Shown piece by piece: positions 1 to 8,811 of a DNA stretch of 37,479 nucleotides. How positions within the stretch are numbered: the first letter of the stretch is position 1; each line of letters opens with the position of its first letter. The position numbers and the translations under genes were made by a program. Under the pieces are notes generated by a model, which saw nothing but the letters and a program-made list of their open reading frames with translations, was not told the origin of the DNA and did not search any database. The stretch is from a virus: positions 1-37,479 of IMG/VR virus record IMGVR_UViG_3300017598_000268, one strand, 5' to 3'.

Positions 1-603
1 ACATTCACTGAGGATTCATTAGAAGCTCCGGTGATGCTCGCTCGATATGATATTGCTCGTCAATATGTATTGAGGCAGTTTCCGTGGGGCTTTGCTAACA
101 GGACAGAGCCTGCTGCTCTGGTCACTGTTGACCCACAAAAATATCTCTATGCTTATGCGTACCCTAACAACTGCCTGAAGCTGAAACACATCGTCCCTTA
201 TTATGTGCTTGGTACCGACCGAACTGTTTACTTGCGGTTTGGTTCATTAATACCAGAGCCACAACTGCGTGATACTGAGGAGTTAAATATTCCTTATGAG
301 ATAGCTAATGAGAATGGTGTTCAGGTGATACTCACTGATATGCCTGAAGCTTATCTTCAGTACACGATTGATGAGAAGGACACCAACTTATACAGCCCAG
401 ATTTTGTTGAGATGCTGTCTTGGTGGCTGGCTTCTCAAGTTGCTGTGCCGATTGCAGGTGCTGAGAAAGGTCGTGAGATGAGAAGAGATGCTCTGAGGAT
501 GTATGACCAGATCAGGAAAGAAACGCAGGTGGCAAATGCCAATGAGCGGTTCAGGCAGAAAGAGGATGAGTCTGAGTACACGCAACTAAGAGAACAGTAC
601 TAA
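1..603 (+). CDS. Tail tubular protein A / head-tail adaptor (T7 gp11-like), 5'-partial
   Basis: The frame is open to the left edge of the window (10 sense codons precede the GTG at 31 and the ATG at 34), so the true start is upstream and this is the C-terminal ~200 residues. The segments LARYDIARQYVLRQFPWGFA and YLYAYAYPNNCLKLKHIVP match the conserved core of T7 gp11-type tail tubular protein A: a helix ending in PW-FA, then a YAY-P-DCL-type strand. This protein forms the ring that joins the portal to the nozzle in podoviruses. The C-terminus is charged and helical, as in the family. The stop overlaps the next start by one base (TAATG), so translation of the nozzle protein is probably coupled. 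The family call rests on motif recall and gene order. Confidence 0.82.
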   Translation, partial: TFTEDSLEAPVMLARYDIARQYVLRQFPWGFANRTEPAALVTVDPQKYLYAYAYPNNCLKLKHIVPYYVLGTDRTVYLRFGSLIPEPQLRDTEELNIPYEIANENGVQVILTDMPEAYLQYTIDEKDTNLYSPDFVEMLSWWLASQVAVPIAGAEKGREMRRDALRMYDQIRKETQVANANERFRQKEDESEYTQLREQY

Positions 604-2906
604 TGGCAGAAACCATTCAGAGGAGTTTCACTGCAGGTGAGATATCTCCTGCACTTGGAGCCAGAGCTGACCTTAACAAGTATCAGACTGGGTTGGCAAA
701 CCTACTTAATGGCATGGTTCATCCAGAGGGTGGCGTGTCAAATCGTGCAGGCTTTTCATTTATTGGCTATACACCAAGCAATGCAGCAGCCTGTCGATTA
801 ATCCCATTTCAATTTAATACCGAGCAAACTTATACGCTGACATTCATCGATAGCAAAATGATGGTTATTAAGGACGGTGAGTTTGTTACCAACACCCCCG
901 TTGGAATTGAAGGAATATCTGCAGCAACCACTGCAGTTGTCACAATGACTGGGCATGGGTTCACTGATGGAATGGAAGTCTTCATTACAGGTGCATCTGC
1001 TCTTCTGGATAATCAACGGTTCATTGTCAAGAATCCAACAGCTAATACATTTGAAATCTACTGGTTGAGAGATAACACTCCAGTCAATAGCCTGCTCTAT
1101 TTTACGGTCGCATTGGGTGCTGGAGGCACTGCTGCGTCAATCTTTGAGATGTCGCACGGGTATGACTCTACAGAAATCACAGAGCTGCGCTTTGTGCAGT
1201 CTGCTGACATCATGACTATCGTTCATCCGAACCATGACCCTGCAGAGCTACAAAGAACTGACCACAATGCATGGACTCTGGTTGATGTTGATTACACAAC
1301 TGTATTATCAGCTCCATCAATATCAAGTATTGTCGATAGTGGAACAACAGAGACCACTCACCAGAAAGTTTACGAGTATGTGGTCACTGCTGTAGATGCT
1401 GATGGCAATGAGTCTCTCCCTTCAACTGCATCTGTGACAGCCTCAATAGTTGCTCTGGATGTCACCAGAAAGAATACAATTACAGTAGGAGCTGTGACAG
1501 GAGCTACAAGTTACAACTTCTATAAAGCTGAGTCAGAAGGGTCTGGGGTTTATGGCTACATTGGTTCAAGTGAAACAACTAATTTCAAGGACTACAACAT
1601 AGCTCCAAATGTTAGCGATAGTCCTCCAGTCGACAGGCTGCCGTTTGGTACTGTTGGCGATGCAAGCACCACAACCAAACCAAGTACCGTTGCTTATTAT
1701 CAGCAGCGAATATTGTTTGGTGGTACCGTGGGCAAGCCAGAAACAATTGATGTATCAAAGACCGCCAACTTCCATTCAATGAGAACGTCTATCCCTTCAA
1801 AGGATGATGACTCAATTAACTTTACTATTGCATCACAACAGGTGAATGAGGTCAGGCATATTCTGGCTGTTGGTTCACTGCTTGTTCTGACTAGTGGTGG
1901 TGAGTGGAAGATAACTGAGGGTGAGAATCAGGTGCTGACCCCATCAACAGTGTCAGCAAAGATACAATCTTACTATGGGGCTTCAAGAGTATCTCCAGTA
2001 ATTGTTGGTCACACTGCATTGTATGTGCAGGAGTCTGGCTCACGAATCCGTGACATTGGTTACACGTTCGAGAGCGACAGTTACACTGGGTCTGACCTAT
2101 CGGTTATGGCTCAACATCTATTTAGAAACCACACAATCACTGATATGACATTTGCTCAGGAGCCACATCGAATGGTCTGGGCTACCAGAGATGACGGTGT
2201 GCTGCTTGGACTCACTTATCACAAAGAGCATAAGGTCACTGGCTGGTCTCATCATGAAACCTCTGGAGATTTCGGATCATTGAGTGTGGTCAAGGAAGGG
2301 CAGGAAGATATTCTGTATGTCACTGTTCAGCGAGTAATCAATGGAAATACTGTCAACACCATCGAGAGACTTCATGAAAGAAACTGGGACTTGGCAGTTG
2401 ATGCCTTCTGTGTAGATTGTGGACTAACTTATGACAGTGCTGAGACAGCAACTATCATAGGATTGCACCACCTCGCAGGACAGGAGGTTATTTGCCTTGC
2501 TGATGGCAATGTTATCACTGGGCTTATTGTTGAGGATAGAGGAGCTTTGGTGCTGCCTAATCCTGCAAGCAAAGTTCACATTGGTCTTCCGTATGTTTCA
2601 GAGATAAAGACACTGAATATTGATTCATCACAGCGTATGGTAAAAGGTAAAGCCAAGTCTATTGGTGAGGCAGTGATACAGTTTTATAATTCAAGGGGTG
2701 GGTGGACAGGATCAGAGTCTGAGTTCATGCAAGAGATTAAGCCACGGTTCCAGAGTGACAACTATGATGAGATGGAGCTGCAGTCATATGAAGAGCGAGT
2801 AGCTATCGATTCAGGCTGGACTCAGGGTGGTCAGATAATTTACAGGCAGCTCGACCCATTACCATTTACTATATTAGCGATTTCACCCGATGTCGAAGTC
2901 GGTTAG
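603..2906 (+). CDS. Tail tubular protein B / tail nozzle (T7 gp12-like)
   Basis: 767 residues, close to T7 gp12 in length and position. The N-terminus (SFTAGEISPALGARADLNKYQTG then GGVSNRAGFSFIG, residues ~8-52) is the signature of podoviral nozzle proteins. Residues ~104-155 (MTGHGFTDGMEVFITGA) look like the FCCH-type beta module often found in these proteins. Residues ~230-345 look like a fibronectin-III-like insertion (VYEYVVTAVDADGNESLPS). The protein should form the hexameric distal tail tube through which DNA leaves. The start is ATG in a TAATG overlap with the adaptor gene, and the end overlaps the gp13-like gene by 17 bases. Nothing suggests truncation. Confidence 0.85.
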   Translation: MAETIQRSFTAGEISPALGARADLNKYQTGLANLLNGMVHPEGGVSNRAGFSFIGYTPSNAAACRLIPFQFNTEQTYTLTFIDSKMMVIKDGEFVTNTPVGIEGISAATTAVVTMTGHGFTDGMEVFITGASALLDNQRFIVKNPTANTFEIYWLRDNTPVNSLLYFTVALGAGGTAASIFEMSHGYDSTEITELRFVQSADIMTIVHPNHDPAELQRTDHNAWTLVDVDYTTVLSAPSISSIVDSGTTETTHQKVYEYVVTAVDADGNESLPSTASVTASIVALDVTRKNTITVGAVTGATSYNFYKAESEGSGVYGYIGSSETTNFKDYNIAPNVSDSPPVDRLPFGTVGDASTTTKPSTVAYYQQRILFGGTVGKPETIDVSKTANFHSMRTSIPSKDDDSINFTIASQQVNEVRHILAVGSLLVLTSGGEWKITEGENQVLTPSTVSAKIQSYYGASRVSPVIVGHTALYVQESGSRIRDIGYTFESDSYTGSDLSVMAQHLFRNHTITDMTFAQEPHRMVWATRDDGVLLGLTYHKEHKVTGWSHHETSGDFGSLSVVKEGQEDILYVTVQRVINGNTVNTIERLHERNWDLAVDAFCVDCGLTYDSAETATIIGLHHLAGQEVICLADGNVITGLIVEDRGALVLPNPASKVHIGLPYVSEIKTLNIDSSQRMVKGKAKSIGEAVIQFYNSRGGWTGSESEFMQEIKPRFQSDNYDEMELQSYEERVAIDSGWTQGGQIIYRQLDPLPFTILAISPDVEVG

Positions 2907-3360
2907 CATTACGAAGGCATTGCCATCGCATATCGAACGCATTGCGAATGGAATGCGAACGCATGATGTGAAGGAGATTTGGTCTTCTCACAGGTCGCTA
3001 CCAGAGCAGGCACTGACAAAGGGACTGGCAAGAGGGAAGGCTTGGACAGCTTTATTAGATGGAGAGCCATTTGTTATGTTCGGTGTAACTGATGGTGATT
3101 TACTAACTGGTCTTGGTATTCCGTGGTTACTTGCCACTGATGAGCTGGATACAGTAAGCAGGGACTTTTTGAAGTATACTAAAGAGTATATGCCACAGGT
3201 CATTAATGGTTACAGCAGGCTACAGAATTATGTCCATGCTGAGAACACGCAGAGTATACTCTGGCTGAAGTGGATTGGATTTACATTAAGAGAGAAGTTG
3301 AGGTTTGGTTATGACAATGAATACTTCTACAGGTTTGAAATGAGGATAGATTATGTGTGA
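2890..3360 (+). CDS. Internal virion protein A-like (T7 gp13 family, DUF2833), GNAT-like fold
   Basis: 156 residues. The order directly after the nozzle gene and the pattern HIERIANGMRTHDVKEIW near the N-terminus, AWTALLDGEPFVMFGVT in the middle and a final WLKWIGF segment match the T7 gp13 / DUF2833 family, whose fold resembles GNAT acetyltransferases. In T7, gp13 is needed for assembly of infective particles and is scarcely retained in the virion. No intact acetyl-CoA signature is obvious, so enzyme activity is not claimed. The ATG at 2890 lies 17 bases before the gp12-like stop with no clear ribosome site, so coupling is likely. Codons ~7-24 carry an 11-bp DNA repeat array described separately. 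Confidence 0.75.
   Translation: MSKSVSITKALPSHIERIANGMRTHDVKEIWSSHRSLPEQALTKGLARGKAWTALLDGEPFVMFGVTDGDLLTGLGIPWLLATDELDTVSRDFLKYTKEYMPQVINGYSRLQNYVHAENTQSILWLKWIGFTLREKLRFGYDNEYFYRFEMRIDYV
2907..2961 (+). repeat. Five tandem 11-bp iteron-like units in the gp13-like gene
   Basis: Starting on the first base after the gp12-like stop codon, five consecutive 11-mers are CATTACGAAGG, CATTGCCATCG, CATATCGAACG, CATTGCGAATG and GAATGCGAACG. They match CAATGCGAACG at 8, 8, 8, 9 and 10 of 11 positions, with no gaps. That consensus is the one found on the minus strand at 36078-36132 and 36276-36319. Eleven is not a multiple of three, so the pattern cannot come from a repeated peptide. I infer a protein-binding array, but the function is unknown. 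Confidence 0.65.
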
Positions 3361-3862
3361 ACCAACTTCCATTATGATGGGCATGGGACTGGTAATGGGT
3401 GCTGTGGGTCAACACCAACAGGGCAAGGCTGCAAACGCTGCAGCCAAATCCAACGCCAAGATGATTGAGCTTCAGAATGAAGATACAAAAACCCAAGCTC
3501 TGGCTGAAGAGGATAAGATAAGAAGGCAGGGTGCAGCAACCAAGAGCCGACAGATTGTGCAGATAGCTGCCAATGGTGTTGAGGTTACAACTGGTAGTGC
3601 TGCCGAGTTAATTGCTGACACTGCAATGACCACCGAGCTTGATGCTATGACACTCAGAAATAATACTGAGCGAGCTATCTGGAGAGGCGAGTATCAGAAA
3701 GAATCTGTGCTTGCACAAGGAGCTAATGCTGAAGACCAAGCCAACATGGGTGCAGTAGGATCTCTTCTTGCAGGAGCAGGGAAGGTAGATAGTCAATGGA
3801 CAAAGTATAAGGCAGGGCAGTCAGCATTTAACAGTAAAGCCACAAACGCAAACCCAATGTAG
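3353..3862 (+). CDS. Internal virion protein B-like (T7 gp14-like)
   Basis: 169 residues with an N-terminal glycine/methionine-rich hydrophobic stretch (MMGMGLVMGAVGQHQQGKAA) followed by alanine-rich helix with many E, K and Q. The segment IAANGVEVTTGSAAELIADTA is typical of podoviral core proteins of the gp14 type. In T7, gp14 is ejected first and sits in the outer membrane as part of the DNA ejection channel. Size and position between gp13-like and gp15-like genes agree. The start overlaps the previous gene by 8 bases. Sequence identity across this family is low, so the assignment leans on order and composition. Confidence 0.65.
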   Translation: MCEPTSIMMGMGLVMGAVGQHQQGKAANAAAKSNAKMIELQNEDTKTQALAEEDKIRRQGAATKSRQIVQIAANGVEVTTGSAAELIADTAMTTELDAMTLRNNTERAIWRGEYQKESVLAQGANAEDQANMGAVGSLLAGAGKVDSQWTKYKAGQSAFNSKATNANPM

Positions 3863-3871
3863 GATAATAAA

Positions 3872-5848
3872 ATGCCGAGAGTCATACAAGCAGAACAGAG
3901 AGTTCAATCAAATGCACTGCAGGGTGTTATGCAGAAAGCTCCCAGCAATCAGGGTGCTATTGCATTAGGTCGTGGAGTAACTGAGTTCGGAAGTGACTTA
4001 GCTGATAAACAGAATTATGAGCGTACTCAAGTTAACAAAGCCAGAGTAAAAGATATTCAGGCTCAGTATCAAACCGAGCTACAGAAATCGCTTTATGGTG
4101 TTGATGGCTTTAAATCAAAACAAGGTCTTGATGCCAGCAGCCCAGAAGCACAGCAAGCTTATTTCGATAGCGTGAATGAGATTGGCGAATCATTCATGAG
4201 CCAGCTCGACAGTCAAGAACAGAAAGATATGTTTGCACCAATCATGCAGACACTTGGTGGTGGAGCAAGTAACAGAGCCATCTCTCATGCAGGTGAGCAG
4301 CGTGAAGCCTACAAAAAGGAAGCCAGTGAAGCTCTGGTAACCTCCTCAGCAGTTGGTATTCAGATGAACCCGAATGATGCAAGTGCTGTTGAGCTTAATC
4401 GTGGCATTGCTCATCGTGAGATCATTGAAACAATGACAGGCATGGGAGACCCTACAGAGAAAGGCTCCCCTGTTAATAACGCACTACTTGAGTTTGATAG
4501 CAAAGCATTCCTTGCTGCAGCTCAGAACCTTGTTGATAATGATCAGCCAGAAGCTGCTAAAGACCTAATCAATAACCAGAAAGGTGTTAATGGTGGCGAC
4601 ATCCTTAGTCCTGATGACCGAGAGTCATTTGATGACCTATTCGAGAAGAGTACATTCAAGCTGAAAGCCAAGAACATCATGGTTGAGATTTGGGATGAGG
4701 AAGGCTCCAGAGGTGATATGGAGGATCAGGTTGAGGAAATGGCAGGTGATGATGTTCTTCTTTATGAAGAAGCCATTCGTCAACTGGATAATCGATGGGA
4801 GCGAAAAGAAAAAGCTAAGGTAGAGACTCGCAGGGCATATGTTGAAGATAAGGCTGACCTCATTGAAAAGGGAGAGTGGCAAGTATCTGATATGACGGCT
4901 CAGGAGATTGATACACTTGACTCCAAAGATATTACCTACCTGAAGGCTTATGAGAAAGCCAACAATACACTGAAGCAGGAAGAGAGTGACCAAGATGCTC
5001 TCACTAGGTTTTGGAGCTTGGATGTCAAGGACATGGCAAAGGTTAACCTGAAATACTATGCAGACCGACTAACGCCTACTCATTATGAACAGGTTTTAAA
5101 GATTGTTCATTCTGCACGACAGGGCAAAGGGGTGAGTTCAGAGTCAGTGTCAACCCAGAACGACAACCAGAGATTGAAGACTGTCTTCGATGGCTTGAAG
5201 CTTGGCAAGACAAATAGCGACATAGAAACCAAGAAAAATATCAGAACTCGATATGAGGTTATTGCCGATTCATTTAAGAAGCGACATGGTTATGAGCCAG
5301 AGGGTCAGGAAGCTCAGAAGATACTGAACGAGATTGTCAAGGAGATATACCCAGTTAAGCATAATGACCCCATTGGCGAGTTCTTCAGGAAGAAGACCAA
5401 GCAGTTTGAGGTTGAGCTTAATCCAAATATAACCAGCAGCATGAGGTCTCAGATAATGGAGGCTGTTGAAGAGGATGGTGACATTCCAACTGTTCAAAAT
5501 GTAAATAAGAAGTATCAGGATTATCTTGATAGTAAGGGCGACACTCCTGCACAGTCTGCTGTAAGGCAAGCTAAGGATACGGTTACCAAGCTTGAAAATC
5601 AGGAGGGTGGCGACCTTCCGTCCGAAGAGATGGATGTTGCTGTGGCTGCACTCGAAGAGGCAGAGCAAGTCAAGAAGTTTCACAGTATGACTATGGAGCA
5701 GCTTACTGAGCTTGCTGCTATGAAAGCGACATCCAGAAAAGAGCGAGCTGCTATTAGAAAGTATATGCGAGGCATTGGTGATAACGAGATGTTTATGAGA
5801 GAAGCTATTGTCGATGATGACATAACGGAGTTTGATGACTATGCCTGA
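3872..5848 (+). CDS. Internal virion core protein (T7 gp15-like position)
   Basis: 658 residues, mainly helical and rich in E, K, Q and A, with no signal peptide or membrane segment. The N-terminus (RVIQAEQRVQSNALQGVMQKAP then LGRGVTEFGSDLADKQNYERTQV) is an amphipathic start followed by helical heptads. In T7 the periplasmic tunnel protein gp15 (~750 residues) occupies this place, and the length and composition fit. A ribosome site (TAGGA) lies 6 bases before the ATG. The 3' end overlaps the next gene by about 14 bases. I see no catalytic motif. The gp15 role is inferred from synteny rather than from a conserved motif. Confidence 0.55.
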   Translation: MPRVIQAEQRVQSNALQGVMQKAPSNQGAIALGRGVTEFGSDLADKQNYERTQVNKARVKDIQAQYQTELQKSLYGVDGFKSKQGLDASSPEAQQAYFDSVNEIGESFMSQLDSQEQKDMFAPIMQTLGGGASNRAISHAGEQREAYKKEASEALVTSSAVGIQMNPNDASAVELNRGIAHREIIETMTGMGDPTEKGSPVNNALLEFDSKAFLAAAQNLVDNDQPEAAKDLINNQKGVNGGDILSPDDRESFDDLFEKSTFKLKAKNIMVEIWDEEGSRGDMEDQVEEMAGDDVLLYEEAIRQLDNRWERKEKAKVETRRAYVEDKADLIEKGEWQVSDMTAQEIDTLDSKDITYLKAYEKANNTLKQEESDQDALTRFWSLDVKDMAKVNLKYYADRLTPTHYEQVLKIVHSARQGKGVSSESVSTQNDNQRLKTVFDGLKLGKTNSDIETKKNIRTRYEVIADSFKKRHGYEPEGQEAQKILNEIVKEIYPVKHNDPIGEFFRKKTKQFEVELNPNITSSMRSQIMEAVEEDGDIPTVQNVNKKYQDYLDSKGDTPAQSAVRQAKDTVTKLENQEGGDLPSEEMDVAVAALEEAEQVKKFHSMTMEQLTELAAMKATSRKERAAIRKYMRGIGDNEMFMREAIVDDDITEFDDYA

Positions 5849-7847
5849 TATGCTTATTGAAGATGAAGAAGAGCGTGAAGTCTTTCAGGATGCCACACAG
5901 GTTGATGAGGATGATTTCGCTGCGAGCTTTGCTAACTTCCAGAATACTAAAAAGGAAGAGAGAGGCAACTCTGTCGAGTCGTCAATGTATCAAGCTACGC
6001 AGAAAGACCCAGATCAACACGCCAAAACTGTTAAGGCTGCTGAGAGGGCTGGCGTCCCAGTGCTTGCTGCTGAGACTGATCCACAAACAACAGAGCAGCA
6101 GGGCAAGCTAAATGAGCGTGACTGGAGAGAGATAGCTGATGAGCATTATGAAACAGCAAAGCTACTGGGAGACCCAGATAAAGCTGCTGTCATTCAGGAC
6201 GATATCGACACTTATCTTGACCTTGAAACTATCTGGACTGAGGGAACCGATAAACTAATTCGTGCGCCAGCGGCAGGAGCCATTCAAACAATTGGCAATA
6301 TGCCTACCGCTGCAGGCGAGCTTATTGATGAAGCAACATTATTATCAACCAAGCTGATCGATGCTGTGCTGCCAGAGTCGATGGATAAGTACATCTGGAA
6401 CCAAGAAGACACTCCTGACATTATTAAAGATATCACCGAACTCAATGACCGATACGGCATTGTTGGAACTCTGAAAGGCAGTGGAGCTGCCGTTAAGCAG
6501 TTTGCTGAAGTGGTAGATGTTCCGCAAGAACGTAAAGACTGGATGACAGATATCACTGGGGCAATGGGTCAGATAGCAGGCATGGTTCTTGTCTCTAATT
6601 ATGGTGGCGCAATTGCAGGCACAGCATCAATGATGTCTCAGGGCGTTGTGATGCAGAACGATGCTATTGAAGAGTCTGGCAACAAGCCACAATTCTTCGG
6701 TGTAGAGACAAAGTTGCCAAATTTACTATTGGGTGGTGCGATTACTGCAGCCACTGAGCGATGGGGTATCGATAAATTATTCAACAGGCTGCCAAAGGAG
6801 TATAAGAACAAGTTTGTTGGTCTTACTCTTGATGTATTCAAAGCTGGTGGACTTGAAGCAGTAGAGGAGTTTACAGAGGGAATTGCTCACTCAACACTGG
6901 AGTATTTCACCTTTAATGAGGATGTTGACTTTACTCAGGGCATAATTGAGGAGATGAGGGCTGCTGCAGGAGCCGCAGGAGCATTTAGACTATTACTCCA
7001 AGTGTTTACACCAAGACGAGCTAAACTTAACCTGAAGGACTACTCAGGCGAGCAGACAAGGCTTGATGAAATGCTGAAGACCTTAGAGGATTCAGTATCA
7101 AAAGACAGAGACCCTAATCAGGTTAGAGAACATATCCAGAATCTGATTGAGAAAACTGGCAGAGATGGAGAGGTATTTATTCCTGCTCAGGATACTGAGG
7201 GGATGTTCGATGACCTATCTCTTGACCAATCCATACCAGAGGTTCAGGCTGTGCTGGAACAAATACCAGAGGCTCTTCGGCTGGGTGGTGATATTGTCAT
7301 ACCCACTGAGGACTTCATGGCTCACTTCTCTGATACCGAAACCATTACCAAATTGCGTGACCACCTGAGACTATCGAGCGACACCTTTACAAGGTCTGAA
7401 GCCAATGAGCTTGATACCGAATACAAGGAGGAGGTTCTTGCTGCAATGGAGATAGCTCTTGAGTTCGAGAAGACCAAAGAGGAAGCCAAAGAGATTGGTG
7501 ATCTGGTTTATGCTGATTTAGTTAAAACAGGAAAGATGAACAGCAAAGAAGCCAGAATGAATGCTAAATTAATGCAAGCAAGGATTGTTACCAAATCTGA
7601 AGAGCTTGGTGTTACGCCTACAGAACTATGGTCTCGACTTGGAGTGGAGGTTACTACTGGTGAAGTGTTCACTGGCACAGGAGTTTCTATGCAACAAGAC
7701 TTCGGAGATGTTAGAATTAAGGATGAGAAGATCCTGTCCAGCACAGGAAAGAAGCAAAGTATCGATGCACCTGCACAGAAAGTTTGGGAAACCAACGTAA
7801 AACGCAGGAATCAAGCTCAACGATTAAAGGACTGTATGAATGGCTGA
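5835..7847 (+). CDS. Probable internal virion protein, unassigned (670 aa)
   Basis: Starts are possible at TTG 5832, ATG 5835 or ATG 5841. A GGAG at 5827-5830 lies 4 bases before 5835 and 10 before 5841, so either ATG could be used. The first ~100 residues are acidic (EDEEEREVFQD) and probably disordered. Residues ~130-190 are helical. Residues ~235-275 form a Gly/Ala-rich hydrophobic stretch (GAMGQIAGMVLVSNYGGAIAG), followed by AGGLEAVEEFTEGIAHSTLEY at ~335-355. The rest is charged helix. Gly/Ala-rich segments of this kind recur in giant podoviral ejection proteins. With gp15-like upstream and a gp16-replacing giant downstream, an ejected core protein is the best guess. No enzyme motif was recognised. 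Confidence 0.5.
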   Translation: MTMPDMLIEDEEEREVFQDATQVDEDDFAASFANFQNTKKEERGNSVESSMYQATQKDPDQHAKTVKAAERAGVPVLAAETDPQTTEQQGKLNERDWREIADEHYETAKLLGDPDKAAVIQDDIDTYLDLETIWTEGTDKLIRAPAAGAIQTIGNMPTAAGELIDEATLLSTKLIDAVLPESMDKYIWNQEDTPDIIKDITELNDRYGIVGTLKGSGAAVKQFAEVVDVPQERKDWMTDITGAMGQIAGMVLVSNYGGAIAGTASMMSQGVVMQNDAIEESGNKPQFFGVETKLPNLLLGGAITAATERWGIDKLFNRLPKEYKNKFVGLTLDVFKAGGLEAVEEFTEGIAHSTLEYFTFNEDVDFTQGIIEEMRAAAGAAGAFRLLLQVFTPRRAKLNLKDYSGEQTRLDEMLKTLEDSVSKDRDPNQVREHIQNLIEKTGRDGEVFIPAQDTEGMFDDLSLDQSIPEVQAVLEQIPEALRLGGDIVIPTEDFMAHFSDTETITKLRDHLRLSSDTFTRSEANELDTEYKEEVLAAMEIALEFEKTKEEAKEIGDLVYADLVKTGKMNSKEARMNAKLMQARIVTKSEELGVTPTELWSRLGVEVTTGEVFTGTGVSMQQDFGDVRIKDEKILSSTGKKQSIDAPAQKVWETNVKRRNQAQRLKDCMNG

Positions 7848-8220
7848 TATCATCACACCAGAAGAGCTGGCTGAACTCGTTGAGAGTGGGGCTATCGTTA
7901 CTGAGCAGAAAGACCCAACCAAGATATCTGGCTGGGAATCACTCGTTGCACAACTCACTCGAATTGCTGAAGCCAATGAGCAACTCCTGAAGAAGCAGGA
8001 TGAACAAATTAAAGGTACGCTGGAAAAGATTGCAGATGTACTCAAGCGAAAGAACGTTGACACTACCCCATTAATTTCTTTATTGGGTGACATCAAAAAC
8101 AATACTGAGCAGCGACCAGACAATACAGACTTGAGGTTTGTAATGGTCAGAAAGAGCAGTGATAAGCTTCTCGACTATGTTGACGTTATTCGCAAACCAG
8201 AATCAAAGATTATCAATTAA
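7840..8220 (+). CDS. Small helical protein of unknown function
   Basis: 126 residues, starting at an ATG 8 bases after AAAGGA and overlapping the previous gene by 8 bases. The middle third (LTRIAEANEQLLKKQDEQIKGTLEKIADVLKRK, residues ~39-71) has clear heptads of a coiled coil. There is no signal peptide or membrane segment. Its place between a virion core protein and the accessory block suggests a virion or assembly role, for example a trimerising linker. I do not recognise a family. Confidence 0.6.
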   Translation: MADIITPEELAELVESGAIVTEQKDPTKISGWESLVAQLTRIAEANEQLLKKQDEQIKGTLEKIADVLKRKNVDTTPLISLLGDIKNNTEQRPDNTDLRFVMVRKSSDKLLDYVDVIRKPESKIIN

Positions 8221-8232
8221 GAGGAAGCTCAA

Positions 8233-8547
8233 ATGAGTGCAGAGGTACATAAGCAGCATCATGTAACACGATGGATAAGTAGTGGTACAGCTATAACTTT
8301 GCTTATTGCAAGCTGGAGCTTTGCTTCGGAGCTTGGAGAGATGAGAACACAGATTTCAAATCTAAGAGAAGAGCGAACTGAAATGGTGGACAAGGCTGTT
8401 GTTGAACAGATGTTGGCTGTAAGGGATGCTGAGATTAATAGTCTCCGTAGACAAGTGGAGAGATTAGATTCGAAACTGGACGAGAAGTTTGATAAGTACG
8501 ACCAGTACTTTCAACAAATTATGCTGAAGCTTGGCAACGGAGGATAA
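8233..8547 (+). CDS. Membrane-anchored coiled-coil protein (predicted)
   Basis: 104 residues preceded by GAGGAA 6 bases before the ATG. One hydrophobic segment at residues ~15-31 (ISSGTAITLLIASWSFA) is followed by a long heptad-rich coiled coil to the C-terminus (LGEMRTQISNLREERTEM and onward). The architecture, short N-tail then one membrane span then a periplasmic coiled coil, resembles an inner-membrane spanin (Rz-type) or a small virion anchor. The adjacent gene encodes a secreted protein, but it lacks a convincing lipobox, so a spanin pair is only a possibility. The gene lies among structural genes, away from the holin at 30804. Confidence 0.6.
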   Translation: MSAEVHKQHHVTRWISSGTAITLLIASWSFASELGEMRTQISNLREERTEMVDKAVVEQMLAVRDAEINSLRRQVERLDSKLDEKFDKYDQYFQQIMLKLGNGG

Positions 8548-8548
8548 A

Positions 8549-8797
8549 ATGAGATTCTTGCTGATTGTAGTTTTATTAACCTGCACATCAGTTCTTGCAG
8601 AGAGTAGGAAGGCTCACTTGGAATACTTACACACTAAGTTTGGGGTACTGATTAAGATTGTTAATGATTCACCAAGAACTATTAAGTGTTATGTAAGAGT
8701 AGATGGTGAGAAGAAGAGAGCGTATAAAATAAGAAGGAACAGCTATACCCTGTGGATGGACAAACCAAAAGCAAGGTGGAGTTGGGACTGTGATTGA
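8549..8797 (+). CDS. Small predicted secreted protein with two cysteines in the mature part
   Basis: The frame opens at 8531, but the ATG at 8549 is preceded by GGAGG at 8539-8543 with a 5-base gap and gives an 82-residue protein with a normal signal peptide: MRF, hydrophobic LLIVVLLTCTSVLA, and likely signal peptidase I cleavage after VLA. The mature ~64 residues hold IKIVNDSPRTIKCYVRVDG and end in WSWDCD, so two cysteines could form a disulfide in the periplasm. Spacing of aromatic and basic residues suggests a small beta fold. I have the impression of similar small exported proteins in other podoviruses but no named function. Its start lies directly after the stop of the membrane coiled-coil gene. 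Confidence 0.6.
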   Translation: MRFLLIVVLLTCTSVLAESRKAHLEYLHTKFGVLIKIVNDSPRTIKCYVRVDGEKKRAYKIRRNSYTLWMDKPKARWSWDCD

Positions 8798-8811
8798 TAG
8801 GTAATTAATTA

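Noticed and set aside
4637-5683. Minus-strand frames (118 and 137 residues) opposite the gp15-like gene
   Set aside because: They are antisense shadows of a well-supported gene, hydrophobic because they oppose acidic and lysine-rich codons, and lack ribosome sites.
6960-7000. Short GCAGGAGC-type repeat in the 670-residue protein
   Set aside because: Two small copies encoding alanine/glycine; ordinary coding low complexity.
8549-8600. Lipoprotein signal (LLTC) in the secreted protein, as for an outer-membrane spanin
   Set aside because: The residue before Cys is T rather than G, A or S, and a good signal peptidase I site (VLA) follows, so plain secretion is more likely.
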